A DNA stretch of 26,533 bases from an uncultured Clostridium sp. (GTDB lineage Bacteria > Bacillota > Clostridia > Lachnospirales > Lachnospiraceae): contig URUX01000009.1 in the NCBI GenBank assembly GCA_900551135.1, positions 1 to 26,533 on the forward strand. Reading direction: 5' to 3'. The position numbers were made by a program, and so were the translations under genes. Shown piece after piece: positions 7,059-14,730 of this stretch (the first letter of the stretch is position 1; each line of letters begins with the position of its first letter). Under the pieces are notes generated by a model. That model made no database searches. It was not told the DNA's origin and worked only from the letters and a program-made list of their open reading frames with translations.

Positions 7059-8885
7059 TTAAAAAGCCTGTGATTCTTCTATCTCTGTTTCTTCCCCATC
7101 TGCCTGTCCGGTCACAACAGGGATTAACTCTGCAGCCGGCTGGCTCTCAGGCTGGCTCTGTGTCTCCTGGCCTTTTTCAATCTTCTCTACCGATACCACA
7201 CTGGCAGTTGTCATTTCCTCTTCCGGTTCGGTATAAACAAAGGAAATCTCGTCTCCTGCTTCTAAGAAAGGCAGACGTTCGGAAACCGTCACCAGAGCCG
7301 TATACACCGTCTCATCGCCTTCCAGGGTAAAGTAGTAACAGGTATTGCCCGAAACTACCACATCCGACACTGCCTCTACCTTGCCGGATACCGTTTTCTC
7401 ATCCTTGGGAACCGCTATGGTATCATCCTCCAGATTCAGGGCTGCACGGTAATTCCGTCTTGCTTCATCAATCGTGGAACCGGTGCCTACTATCTGGTAC
7501 TGGGCCACATCTACAAACGCATACATCTTAACCAGGCCTGCTGCATCCTTTAAGGAGATAAAGTAGGTTGGCCGGTCTGAAATGTTTAACAGCAGCGGGA
7601 AGGTCGCCGTATATTTTAGGTGCTGAACCTGACCCTGGGCAGAATCCATGGCAGAATACTCGGTTGCACCTGGAACCGGATAGAATCTGGTTTCCTTGGT
7701 TCTTAAGTTTACTAAAACAAATCCGATATTGGACTCATCTGCCGTAACGGAAGACATACCTGTATACAGATATACATCATCATTAATAGCCAGATAGTTA
7801 TAGCCATATGTGGTTCTGCGTACACCCTTCTGACCAAAAAGCGAGTTTAAATAGCCGTTCTGGAATCGTCCGTTGTCGTCTAACTGTTCTATGATCATGT
7901 TGGAACTGTAAAGCTGATCGATCCACTGGGGCACATCTTCCTTGGCATAATACTGGCTTTCTCCGGTACATGCGTTTACCAGCACCGCGCCGGAAATATC
8001 CTTGCCGTTCCACCACCCGATCCGATAGGTAATGACCGGCGCTACCCAGTAAGGAGTGCCTTCATCATCAATCTCAAAGGATACCTGATCAAACATCTTT
8101 GTGGGGTAAGAGAATCGCAGATACCGGTAGATATTCCGGAAAAAATATTCGCTTGGGGAATATCTCATGCCGGATTCCAGCCACACCAGTTCCGTATCCT
8201 GGGTTACCATATTTACCGTAATATAAGCCGGAAGGCCGTTTTTCTGGTTCAGCAGCCATTTTACCGGATCGGCATAGGCTAACGGCGTCACCCTGTACGG
8301 AGAACCATGGTAGTTGATTTGCGTATAGTTTTCCTGGATTTCAAACTGAGACACCAGTTCCGACATTTCGCCTAACTTTCTGCTGCCCAGTCTGGAAGCC
8401 GTATCCTTATCCACTACCGGAATCTGATTCATCTTCAGTTCGGATACGTCCTCGGTAAAGTCTCCGTCCGTAATCATAATTAAATCACGATACCGGGAAG
8501 CATTGAAAAACTGGATTCCCACTGCGGAAGCCACTACCATAAAACCAATTAAAACAGCAATTACTATAAATCCATATTTCAATGGTTTTGCCAGATCAAT
8601 CGGCTCTGCCGGCTCATCCGGATTTGCACCGTAAATGGGCGCTCCTGTCATGGGATCGTGTCCAACGATTACGGTACGGTGACGCTGTCCCAGAGTGGAA
8701 AAAAAGTTCTTCACATAAGTCAGAAAGTTCACCACCAGAACAATCAGGATGGAAATAATCAGAAAGATGATAAAGTTCTGATCATGGAAGTTGACTGCCG
8801 GAAGCATCGTATAAAAAAGCAGAAAAATCAATATCGCTGATACGAAAATCCGCCCAATAACCGATGCAAATTTGTTGTGCTTCAT
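7059..8885 (-). CDS. Large membrane-anchored protein of unknown function
   Basis: 608 residues from the ATG at 8885, which has AAAGGAG about 11 bases upstream; a frame open 23 codons further upstream lacks such a site. Three hydrophobic segments are clear at about 9-32, 37-58 and 104-126. A cytoplasmic-looking loop between the second and third carries VGHDPMTGAPIYG. The remaining 480 residues look extracytoplasmic, rich in strand-like sequence, with an acidic Glu/Gln-rich tail. I see no catalytic motif and no assignable family. It sits upstream of the SIMPL lipoprotein on the same strand and diverges from ssrA, so a joint envelope role with the SIMPL protein is possible but only inferred. Confidence 0.85.
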   Translation of the reverse strand: MKHNKFASVIGRIFVSAILIFLLFYTMLPAVNFHDQNFIIFLIISILIVLVVNFLTYVKNFFSTLGQRHRTVIVGHDPMTGAPIYGANPDEPAEPIDLAKPLKYGFIVIAVLIGFMVVASAVGIQFFNASRYRDLIMITDGDFTEDVSELKMNQIPVVDKDTASRLGSRKLGEMSELVSQFEIQENYTQINYHGSPYRVTPLAYADPVKWLLNQKNGLPAYITVNMVTQDTELVWLESGMRYSPSEYFFRNIYRYLRFSYPTKMFDQVSFEIDDEGTPYWVAPVITYRIGWWNGKDISGAVLVNACTGESQYYAKEDVPQWIDQLYSSNMIIEQLDDNGRFQNGYLNSLFGQKGVRRTTYGYNYLAINDDVYLYTGMSSVTADESNIGFVLVNLRTKETRFYPVPGATEYSAMDSAQGQVQHLKYTATFPLLLNISDRPTYFISLKDAAGLVKMYAFVDVAQYQIVGTGSTIDEARRNYRAALNLEDDTIAVPKDEKTVSGKVEAVSDVVVSGNTCYYFTLEGDETVYTALVTVSERLPFLEAGDEISFVYTEPEEEMTTASVVSVEKIEKGQETQSQPESQPAAELIPVVTGQADGEETEIEESQAF

Positions 8886-9003
8886 AATTTGTTTCTCTCC
8901 TTTATGGATAATGTTAATAATTTCACTTATTGTAACATGTTTTCGTCCTTTCATGTATTAAATCTTTATAAAACCGTTGTTCCGGTTCTTTTCTGATTAT
9001 ACC

Positions 9004-9032
9004 TTGACATTCTTTTCAAGGCGTGTTACGAT
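9004..9032 (+). promoter_or_regulatory. ssrA promoter
   Basis: A consensus -35 TTGACA (9004-9009), a 17-base spacer and -10 TACGAT (9027-9032). The predicted start, near 9039, gives a short 5' leader ahead of the mature tmRNA end at about 9060, as expected for RNase P processing. Confidence 0.85.
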
Positions 9033-9059
9033 ATCTTTGCCTCTAAAGAGGGCCAGTAA

Positions 9060-9402
9060 GGGCTTGTACTGGTTTCGACGGGGGTCATGCAGCTGGTGAA
9101 GCTATCCCCATGCAATGGGTCAAATGGCAAACCTAAATATAAACGCTGAAGATAATTTAGCATACGCTGCCTAATTAAGGCAGTTGTCAGCCTCTGAGCA
9201 CCTGCACTTAGAGAATCTGGCATCGACGATGCAGGAAACGACACAGGCAAAGCTTTGAGCCTGCGGGCGTAATATGAAGCTACTAAAGCCATCAGGATGT
9301 CTGCTTCCGGATGGCAGAGGGAATGTCAAAGAACAGACTATGATAGTAGAAGAACAGGGAATTGATTTTCGGACAGGGGTTCGACTCCCCTCAGGTCCAC
9401 TA
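9060..9402 (+). ncRNA. ssrA: Transfer-messenger RNA (tmRNA)
   Basis: The 5' end GGGCTTG pairs with CAGGTCC (9392-9398) to make the acceptor stem with two wobbles. The conserved 5' stretch TACTGGTTTCGACGGG follows, and the T-arm AGGGGTTCGACTCCCCT precedes the 3' end. The bases after the discriminator A are CTA, not an encoded CCA. The tag frame starts with the resume codon GCA at 9127 and ends at TAA 9172-9174, giving ANLNINAEDNLAYAA. tmRNA rescues stalled ribosomes and marks the product for proteases such as ClpXP. The tag ends AYAA rather than the common ALAA. It is a one-piece, non-permuted tmRNA. Confidence 0.97.
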
Positions 9403-9458
9403 AAATGAGGGTATCGCTCAATCATCAAATCAGACGAATGAGCGGTACCCTCGTTTTA
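9402..9458 (+). terminator. Bidirectional terminator of ssrA and the cytidylate kinase-like gene
   Basis: A 14-bp stem (9407-9420 with 9439-9452, one wobble) is flanked by AAAA (9402-9405) and TTTT (9454-9457), so it works in both directions. It follows the tmRNA 3' end by a few bases and lies downstream of the convergent minus-strand gene. Confidence 0.88.
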
Positions 9459-9499
9459 TACACGAAACATCCAAACAAATCTCTTTGCGTTTGGTTTCT

Positions 9500-10138
9500 C
9501 TACAGAAGCCCCTTTAATTTCAGATAATCCTTAATCAAAATTGCCATCTGCTCCAAATCAATCTTGCTGGCATTGATTGGCAGGTCATAGTTATTCATAT
9601 TCATCCAGTCTTTGCCTGTGTAATACCGGTAGTAATCCTTACGTTCTTTATCGATTCTCTTAATTCGCCGAATCGCCTCTTTTTCATCAATCTTCGCCAC
9701 ATCCATGGCTCTCTGAATACGGGTATCCATATCTGCATACACGAAAATGCGAACCAGATTTTCGATGTGATCCTGCTCCAGCACATAGTCTGCACACCGT
9801 CCGGCAAAAATACAGGATTCCTCTCTGGCCAGCTTTCGAATCAGGGCTGCCTGGAAACGGAACAGGTTCTCTGGAGATGTCAGATTGTCATCCGGGGAAG
9901 GCTCGCTTAAATCCGGCTTCATGTCGGAAACAATCCGGTATAACAGGTTATTTCCCGCCTTCTCATCTGCCAGACGGAAATACTGCTCTCCTACTGCGCT
10001 CTTTTCTGATGTCATTTTCAAAATCTCTTCATCGTAAAAATGGATGCCCAGTTCCTTTGCCAGCGTCTCTCCCACTACACGGCCGCCGCTTCCATACTGT
10101 CTGCCAATTGTAATAACAAAATGTTTCTTCTCTCCCAT
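9500..10138 (-). CDS. Cytidylate kinase-like family protein
   Basis: 212 residues from the ATG at 10138, which is preceded by GGGAGG five bases away; the frame is open 13 codons further up but with no ribosome site. The N-terminus reads FVITIGRQYGSGGRVVGETLA, a P-loop of the cytidylate-kinase-like (AAA_26) type, and a later stretch IFAGRCADYVL matches the same family. RIKRIDKERKDYYRYYTG is the usual lid-like region. Members are presumed nucleotide or nucleoside kinases in the cytosol, but the true substrate is not established and it is not canonical Cmk. It is transcribed alone from the promoter at 10196-10223 towards the shared terminator with ssrA. Confidence 0.88.
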   Translation of the reverse strand: MGEKKHFVITIGRQYGSGGRVVGETLAKELGIHFYDEEILKMTSEKSAVGEQYFRLADEKAGNNLLYRIVSDMKPDLSEPSPDDNLTSPENLFRFQAALIRKLAREESCIFAGRCADYVLEQDHIENLVRIFVYADMDTRIQRAMDVAKIDEKEAIRRIKRIDKERKDYYRYYTGKDWMNMNNYDLPINASKIDLEQMAILIKDYLKLKGLL

Positions 10139-10151
10139 TATGTCCTCCCTC

Positions 10152-10166
10152 TGATGTAAAACATCA
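10152..10166 (-). other. Small hairpin next to the ribosome site of the cytidylate kinase-like gene
   Basis: TGATGT/ACATCA, six perfect base pairs with a three-base loop, ends a few bases from GGGAGG. It could be an operator half-site or a translation modulator; the evidence is only the repeat. Confidence 0.35.
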
Positions 10167-10195
10167 ATTATTTTCAATCAGAACGTCTTTCTTTT

Positions 10196-10223
10196 ATTAT
10201 ACCATGTCCGTTAAACTCGTCAA
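10196..10223 (-). promoter_or_regulatory. Promoter of the cytidylate kinase-like gene
   Basis: Minus-strand TTGACG (10218-10223), a 16-base spacer and a perfect TATAAT (10196-10201), about 60 bases upstream of the start codon. Confidence 0.8.
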
Positions 10224-10329
10224 TATGCGAACGAAAATCCAAATAAAAAATCCCGCTTTTCCTTAACCAGATATGGATAGTATGCAAAATCGTCCTGCCA
10301 CTGTTTAATAATGGTAGAGGTGATAAAAA

Positions 10330-10590
10330 ATGGTAACATATGACAGGCTGTGGGAAACGATGAAAGCAAAAGGCGTTACCCAATACCGCCTAATCAAGTA
10401 TTATGGTATCAGCGCCGGTCAGATTGGCCGGTTAAAAAAGAATATGTACGTTTCCACACATACTCTGGATGTCCTGTGCAACATTTTAAAATGTCCGGTT
10501 GAAGACATTATGGAAATTCATCTGGATAACGTGGACTATCAGGTAAAGAGACCTGAAAAGGCAGAATCTGTACCAGATGAAAACCAATAG
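10330..10590 (+). CDS. Small XRE/Cro-type helix-turn-helix regulator
   Basis: 86 residues. The helix-turn-helix runs about 5-62: LWETMKAKGVTQYRLIKYYG, then SAGQIGRLKKN and a C-terminal helix LDVLCNILKCPVEDIMEI, the standard arrangement of the Cro/CI (XRE, YozG-like) DNA-binding fold. There is no effector domain beyond a short polar tail. The start has AGAGGTGATAAAAA upstream. It diverges from the cytidylate kinase-like gene and converges on azlD, with a bidirectional terminator between. Its target is unknown; it could act on its own 190-base divergent intergenic region. Confidence 0.88.
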   Translation: MVTYDRLWETMKAKGVTQYRLIKYYGISAGQIGRLKKNMYVSTHTLDVLCNILKCPVEDIMEIHLDNVDYQVKRPEKAESVPDENQ

Positions 10591-10608
10591 CTTATGATTT
10601 TGCAGCAG

Positions 10609-10665
10609 AAAAAACACCGGTTCTATCCGCACCATTCACCGCGCGGAAAGAACCGGTGTTTTTTT
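10609..10665 (+). terminator. Bidirectional terminator between the XRE gene and azlD
   Basis: Strong stem ACACCGGTTCT (10614-10624) with AGAACCGGTGT (10649-10659), extended inside by TCCGC/GCGGA, flanked by a run of A on the left and a run of T on the right. It should stop transcription of both convergent units. Confidence 0.92.
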
Positions 10666-10708
10666 CTGTATTGCTGTGTCTCTGGAATATCCGGCTGTCC
10701 GGAACATA

Positions 10709-11053
10709 CTAAAATCCTGCCATATGCGCCAGCAAAACTGCCGCTGCCGCCCCGACTGCCACTACCAGAAGCCCTTTATCAAAATAGGCCAGAATCATGG
10801 CGGCTGCAAACCCTGCCGCTGCGCTGGACACGGAACCCGTACAGTATAAGATAGCCGGAAAGGTCATGGCAGAAAGTACCGCATAGGGCACATAGCTTAA
10901 AAAAGACTTTATAAACCGGTTGGTAATTTTTTTCCGAAATACAGCCATAGGGATAACCCGGATTAAATACGTCATTCCTGCCATAATCCCAATGCTGGTT
11001 ACCAGATACCCTATGTTGAGCTGCCCCATCATCTGGCCTTCGATTCCGCTCAT
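10709..11053 (-). CDS. azlD: AzlD family small membrane subunit (branched-chain amino acid export type)
   Basis: 114 residues with three to four hydrophobic segments. The stretch TYLIRVIPMAVFRKK followed by SFLSYVPYAVLSAMTFPAIL is characteristic of AzlD. AzlC-AzlD pairs are known from Bacillus, where AzlCD confers resistance to 4-azaleucine by exporting branched-chain analogues. The start overlaps the azlC stop by the ATGA arrangement (11050-11053), so the two subunits are translated together. It is the last gene before the terminator at 10609-10665. Confidence 0.93.
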   Translation of the reverse strand: MSGIEGQMMGQLNIGYLVTSIGIMAGMTYLIRVIPMAVFRKKITNRFIKSFLSYVPYAVLSAMTFPAILYCTGSVSSAAAGFAAAMILAYFDKGLLVVAVGAAAAVLLAHMAGF

Positions 11054-11760
11054 GATTCATCCTCCTCTTCCGTAATGGGAAACCACAATGCTGCTGCCCC
11101 GCTTGCAAGGATTGTAATAAGAATAATGCTCCATCCGCCGGACAGGAAGGAAAGGGCCGGCGTATAATAACAAACTGCGCTCAATACAGCTGCAAGGACT
11201 GCTGTAAACAAAACTGCCCTGTTCTTTTTGGCAGCCGGCACAACTACTGCAATAAACATGCCGTAAAGGGCAATTCCCAAAGCATTGGACACGCTTTGAG
11301 GAAGGAGTCTGGTCAAAGCGCCTCCTGCCAGAGTTCCCCCCGTCCAGCCAATAACCGGGCCTGAAATCAATCCTGCCATATACGATGCCGACAATGGCCC
11401 TTTATGCTGCATGGATACTGCAAAAATCTCATCGGTAATACCAAATGACACAGCCAGCCGCTGCGGCCATGTCATCGTTTCTTCTACTTTCTGGGACATG
11501 GATAAGGACATCAGAAAATAACGGATATTGATAATAAACATACTCATAATCAATTCCATATAAGTCCCCCCTGCCAGTATCAGATTGGTTCCCGCAAACT
11601 GGCCTGCGCTGGTCAGATTGGTAAGGGAGATAATTACTGCGGCGGACAAAGGCAGCCCCGAAAGGACTGCCGTCATTCCATAGGCTGCAGATACACTGAA
11701 ATACCCTAAACAAATGGGGATTCCATCCCGCACGCCCCGTTTCAGTTCTTCTGTTTTCAT
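11050..11760 (-). CDS. azlC: AzlC family large membrane subunit (branched-chain amino acid export type)
   Basis: 236 residues, the usual size. Family signatures are visible: GVRDGIPICLGYFSVSAAYG near the N-terminus, TSAGQFAGTNLILAGG, NIRYFLMSLSMSQ and FGITDEIFAVS. It has at least six hydrophobic segments and forms a transporter with AzlD. The gene starts six bases after the upstream sugar kinase stop and I see no good Shine-Dalgarno ahead of it, so translation is probably coupled to that kinase. Its linkage to hexuronate genes is unusual; the substrate here may not be a branched-chain amino acid. Confidence 0.93.
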   Translation of the reverse strand: MKTEELKRGVRDGIPICLGYFSVSAAYGMTAVLSGLPLSAAVIISLTNLTSAGQFAGTNLILAGGTYMELIMSMFIINIRYFLMSLSMSQKVEETMTWPQRLAVSFGITDEIFAVSMQHKGPLSASYMAGLISGPVIGWTGGTLAGGALTRLLPQSVSNALGIALYGMFIAVVVPAAKKNRAVLFTAVLAAVLSAVCYYTPALSFLSGGWSIILITILASGAAALWFPITEEEDES

Positions 11761-11766
11761 AACTAG

Positions 11767-12801
11767 TTATCTGGCCATTTCAAGCTGAGGCCCCTTGGAA
11801 TGATGGGCCCTGATAATGGTCTCTATTTCCTCCAGATTTGATGATGGCAAATCTCCAGGAATGGTGTTTTTCACCGCACTGGTTGCGTTGCCGTAGCTTA
11901 CTGCTTTTGCACAGTCGCCTCCGCTGGACAGCAGTCCATAAAGAGCGCCGGAAATATAGGCATCGCCGCTTCCCACTCTGTCTACTACCTCAATATCCCG
12001 GTAAGGTTCTTCTTCATAAAATTCATTTCTTGCTGCATCGTAAATAATGGAACCAAAGCTGTGGCGTTTTGGACTGTGAACGGTTCTCTGAGTAGAAGCC
12101 ACAATCGAAATCGGATACTCTTCTGCAAAACTCTTCATCATCTCTTTTGCCGTTCCAGTCTTTAAAAAGGTCAGTCTGGCCGTATCTTCCGAACAGAAGA
12201 AAATATCGACATAGGGAAGGATCTGTTCGATACATTCCTTTGCTTCTGCTCCTGTCCACAGATTGCCGCGGAAGTTTACATCAAAGGAAACCAGGGTTCC
12301 GGCTTCTTTAAACTTCTTGATCATCTCAATGGTTGTTTTCCGGATCTGAGGGCTTAAGGCCAGCGTAATGCCGCTGGTGTGGAAACACTTTGTAGCGCCG
12401 TATACTTCTTCCGGAATTTCATTAATATCAATCGAGTAAAACGAGCTGTTTGCCCTGTCGTAGATTACTTTTGGTTTTCTGGGGTATGCTCCGTTTTCAT
12501 AATAATAGATTCCCACTCTGGCAGACGGCGACTTATCGTAAATAAAAAAGTCATCACTGACTCCGTAAGAACGGATTTTCCCCTTCATAAAGCTTCCAAT
12601 ATCATGGGAGGGAAGCTTGGAAATAATGCCGGTATGAAGTCCCAGCAAAGATACACCTACCGCAACGTTTAACTCTGCACCGCCTACCTGCTTTTCAAAT
12701 ACATCGCAGCGCATCAAACGCTCATTATTTGGCGGGGACAGACGCAGAAGAAGCTGTCCCAGTGTTACCAGATCAAAAGTTCTTCCTTTATTCTCACTCA
12801 T
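11767..12801 (-). CDS. PfkB family sugar kinase, 2-keto-3-deoxygluconate kinase-like (second copy)
   Basis: 344 residues with the PfkB (ribokinase) fold: the N-terminal VGGAELNVAVGVSLLG and the C-terminal signature VVDRVGSGDAYISGALYG with catalytic-base candidate Asp280. Its N-terminus aligns by eye with the neighbouring kinase (LRLSPPNNE against LRLSTPNNE), so the two are paralogues. The likely reaction is phosphorylation of 2-keto-3-deoxygluconate or a close relative. It has GGGAGGA ahead of the ATG, follows a hairpin terminator after the first kinase, and runs into azlC with a six-base gap. Substrate specificity cannot be told from sequence alone. Confidence 0.88.
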   Translation of the reverse strand: MSENKGRTFDLVTLGQLLLRLSPPNNERLMRCDVFEKQVGGAELNVAVGVSLLGLHTGIISKLPSHDIGSFMKGKIRSYGVSDDFFIYDKSPSARVGIYYYENGAYPRKPKVIYDRANSSFYSIDINEIPEEVYGATKCFHTSGITLALSPQIRKTTIEMIKKFKEAGTLVSFDVNFRGNLWTGAEAKECIEQILPYVDIFFCSEDTARLTFLKTGTAKEMMKSFAEEYPISIVASTQRTVHSPKRHSFGSIIYDAARNEFYEEEPYRDIEVVDRVGSGDAYISGALYGLLSSGGDCAKAVSYGNATSAVKNTIPGDLPSSNLEEIETIIRAHHSKGPQLEMAR

Positions 12802-12819
12802 TTACATGTCCTCCCATAC

Positions 12820-12855
12820 AAAAAGCGGCCAACTCCTAAAGGGAATCGGCCGCTT
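12820..12855 (-). terminator. Terminator-like hairpin between the two KDG kinases
   Basis: Stem AAGCGGCC (12823-12830) with GGCCGCTT (12848-12855), 8 bp and GC-rich, then TTTTT on the minus strand (12820-12824). Being inside an apparent operon it probably lowers expression of the second kinase and azlCD relative to the aldolase and first kinase. Confidence 0.8.
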
Positions 12856-12866
12856 AAGATCACTTA

Positions 12867-13898
12867 TTATCTCTGAACACGGCCAGAACCGTCGCCGCCT
12901 GCCAGATTGTCAACATCTGCACGGGTAACCAGGTTGAAGTCGCCAGGAATGGTGTGCTTTAATGCAGAAGCTGCTACTGCAAACTCCAGAGCAGCCTTCA
13001 TATCCTTGCCGTCTGCCAGACCACAGATTAAGCCAGCTGCGAAGGAATCGCCGCCGCCTACACGGTCAACGATAGGGGTAATGGAGTACTTTCTGGAATG
13101 ATAGAACTCACGGGTCTTGCCATCCATAATGCATGCGGACCAGCCGTTGTTGGATGCAGAGAAACTCTCACGCAAGGAACTGATGATATACTTAAAGCCA
13201 AACTTGTCAGCCATCTGGTTGAAGATGTCAACATAACCAGCTAACTCCAGTTCGCCGGAAGTAACGTCGGTGTTGCCTGGCTTGAAGCCCAGAACCTTTT
13301 CAGCATCTTCTTCGTTGCCGATGCATACGTCAACATACTGCATTAAGTTGGTCATAACCTTCTGTGCCTTCTCAGAAGACCATAATTTCTTACGGAAGTT
13401 TAAGTCAACAGATACCGTAACGCCGTGCTTCTTAGCTGCCTGAAGAGCCTTCTCGGTCAGTTCTGCTGCGGAATCGCTTACTGCTGGGGTAATACCGGTG
13501 AAATGGAACCAGTCAGCATCTGCGAAAATCTCATCAAAATCAAATTCGTCTGCAGTTGCAGTTGCAATGGAGGAATGAGCTCTGTCGTATACAACATTGG
13601 AAGCTCTCATGGCAGAACCAGTCTCTAAATAGTAGATACCCAGTCTTTCACCGCTTCTGGAGATATGCTTGGTTCCAACATTGTACTTTCTTAATGCTGC
13701 TACTGCACACTCACCAATCGGGTTAGCCGGTACTGCGGTAACAAATTCAGCGTCATGGCCATAGTTAGCCAGAGATACTGCTACGTTTGCTTCGCCGCCG
13801 CCGTAGTTAATATCAAACTCATCTGCCTGGATAAACTTCTCGTTGTTTGGGGTAGATAATCTTAACATGATCTCGCCCATGGTTACAATTTTTGCCAT
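12867..13898 (-). CDS. kdgK: 2-keto-3-deoxygluconate kinase (PfkB family)
   Basis: 343 residues. PfkB marks are the N-terminal YGGGEANVAVSLANYG and the C-terminal VDRVGGGDSFAAGLICG with catalytic-base candidate Asp284, plus the substrate-side NVVYDRAHSS typical of KDG kinases. It would convert KDG to KDPG with ATP in the cytosol. It follows the KDPG aldolase by 51 bases with AAGGAGAAATG ahead of the ATG, which supports the assignment because the aldolase uses its product. The C-terminal tail is short and polar. Confidence 0.92.
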   Translation of the reverse strand: MAKIVTMGEIMLRLSTPNNEKFIQADEFDINYGGGEANVAVSLANYGHDAEFVTAVPANPIGECAVAALRKYNVGTKHISRSGERLGIYYLETGSAMRASNVVYDRAHSSIATATADEFDFDEIFADADWFHFTGITPAVSDSAAELTEKALQAAKKHGVTVSVDLNFRKKLWSSEKAQKVMTNLMQYVDVCIGNEEDAEKVLGFKPGNTDVTSGELELAGYVDIFNQMADKFGFKYIISSLRESFSASNNGWSACIMDGKTREFYHSRKYSITPIVDRVGGGDSFAAGLICGLADGKDMKAALEFAVAASALKHTIPGDFNLVTRADVDNLAGGDGSGRVQR

Positions 13899-13949
13899 TT
13901 TTACATTTCTCCTTATACTTGTATTTTTTAAATAGTTCGGGGATTCTGT

Positions 13950-14600
13950 TTATTTACGTGCTGCTGCTACTGCCTCAACAAACTCCTGCGCTTTCTTTGT
14001 TACAGCCTCGAAATCGCCGGTCTTAGCGCCCTTGGTCAAGCTGCTTCCAGTACCTACTGCATATGCGCCAGCTTTGATCCACTTGTCAACGTTGTCCACA
14101 TCAACACCGCCGGAAGGCATAAACTCACCCTGAGGTAAAGGACCCTTAAAGGAACTGATTGCTGCAGGACCAACAATGTTGCCTGGGAAGATCTTAATGA
14201 TATCACAGCCTGCCTCTAATGCGGTAACAGCCTCGGTTGGGGTCATAACGCCTGGAAGCATCGGAACTCTGTAACGGTTGCACAGCTTAATGGTCTCTAC
14301 ATTTAAGCTTGGGCTTACTACATAGTTTGCGCCTGCTAAAATAACCTGTCTTGCGGTCTCTGGATCTAAAACAGTGCCAGCGCCGATTACTACCTTTTCA
14401 TTGTCTTTATACTTATCAGCCATCATCTTGATAAATTCAACAGGGTTGCCTTCGTCCATGGTCATGGTAATCTCAATGAAATTAATGCCGCCTGCAATAA
14501 TTGCATCAACAACTTTCTCGCCCTGCTCTAAGTTCTTGGCACGAACAACAGCTACCAGGCAGTCTTCTTTCATTCTTGCTAAAACCTGCTCTTTTTTCAT
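13950..14600 (-). CDS. eda: KDPG / 4-hydroxy-2-oxoglutarate aldolase
   Basis: 216 residues, the expected size of this class I aldolase. Catalytic residues by alignment to the family: Glu43 in FIEITM, the Schiff-base Lys136 in DIIKIFPGN and Arg20 in AVVRA. GAGTVLD and PSGGV form the phosphate and carboxylate sites. It splits KDPG to pyruvate and glyceraldehyde-3-phosphate, the last step of hexuronate breakdown. It is the first gene after its own strong promoter (14692-14720), with palindromic operator sites between promoter and start (14646-14680). The kinase that makes its substrate follows. Confidence 0.95.
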   Translation of the reverse strand: MKKEQVLARMKEDCLVAVVRAKNLEQGEKVVDAIIAGGINFIEITMTMDEGNPVEFIKMMADKYKDNEKVVIGAGTVLDPETARQVILAGANYVVSPSLNVETIKLCNRYRVPMLPGVMTPTEAVTALEAGCDIIKIFPGNIVGPAAISSFKGPLPQGEFMPSGGVDVDNVDKWIKAGAYAVGTGSSLTKGAKTGDFEAVTKKAQEFVEAVAAARK

Positions 14601-14645
14601 GGTAATCTCCTTCTCTCTTAATTTTTGTGGTTAGCCCTTAAATAT

Positions 14646-14661
14646 ATTCGCATATGCGAAT
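14646..14661. promoter_or_regulatory. Operator palindrome upstream of eda (probable IclR-family site)
   Basis: Perfect 16-bp palindrome ATTCGCATATGCGAAT. A degenerate second copy (CTTCGCATTTGCAATT, 14665-14680) lies 19 bases away. The same pattern recurs in the promoter of the adjacent IclR-family gene (15532-15547). The sites lie downstream of the -10 hexamer, so bound protein would block transcription start or elongation. Confidence 0.7.
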
Positions 14662-14691
14662 GTGCTTCGCATTTGCAATTCTTATATTGTT

Positions 14692-14720
14692 ATTCTAATC
14701 GCTTCCCATAAATTTGTCAA
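14692..14720 (-). promoter_or_regulatory. Promoter of eda-kdgK-kinase2-azlCD
   Basis: Minus-strand TTGACA (14715-14720), a 17-base spacer and TAGAAT (14692-14697). One of the strongest sigma-A type promoters in the window. Confidence 0.85.
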
Positions 14721-14730
14721 CAGGAAAACC

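Noticed and set aside
8886..8954. Upstream extension of the large membrane protein by 23 codons
   Set aside because: The internal ATG at 8885 has AAAGGAG at suitable distance and begins with a good membrane-anchor sequence; the upper start has no site.
9471..9494. CCAAAC/GTTTGG hairpin just after the cytidylate kinase-like gene
   Set aside because: Weak six-pair stem with no T-run; the stronger shared terminator at 9402-9458 already explains termination.
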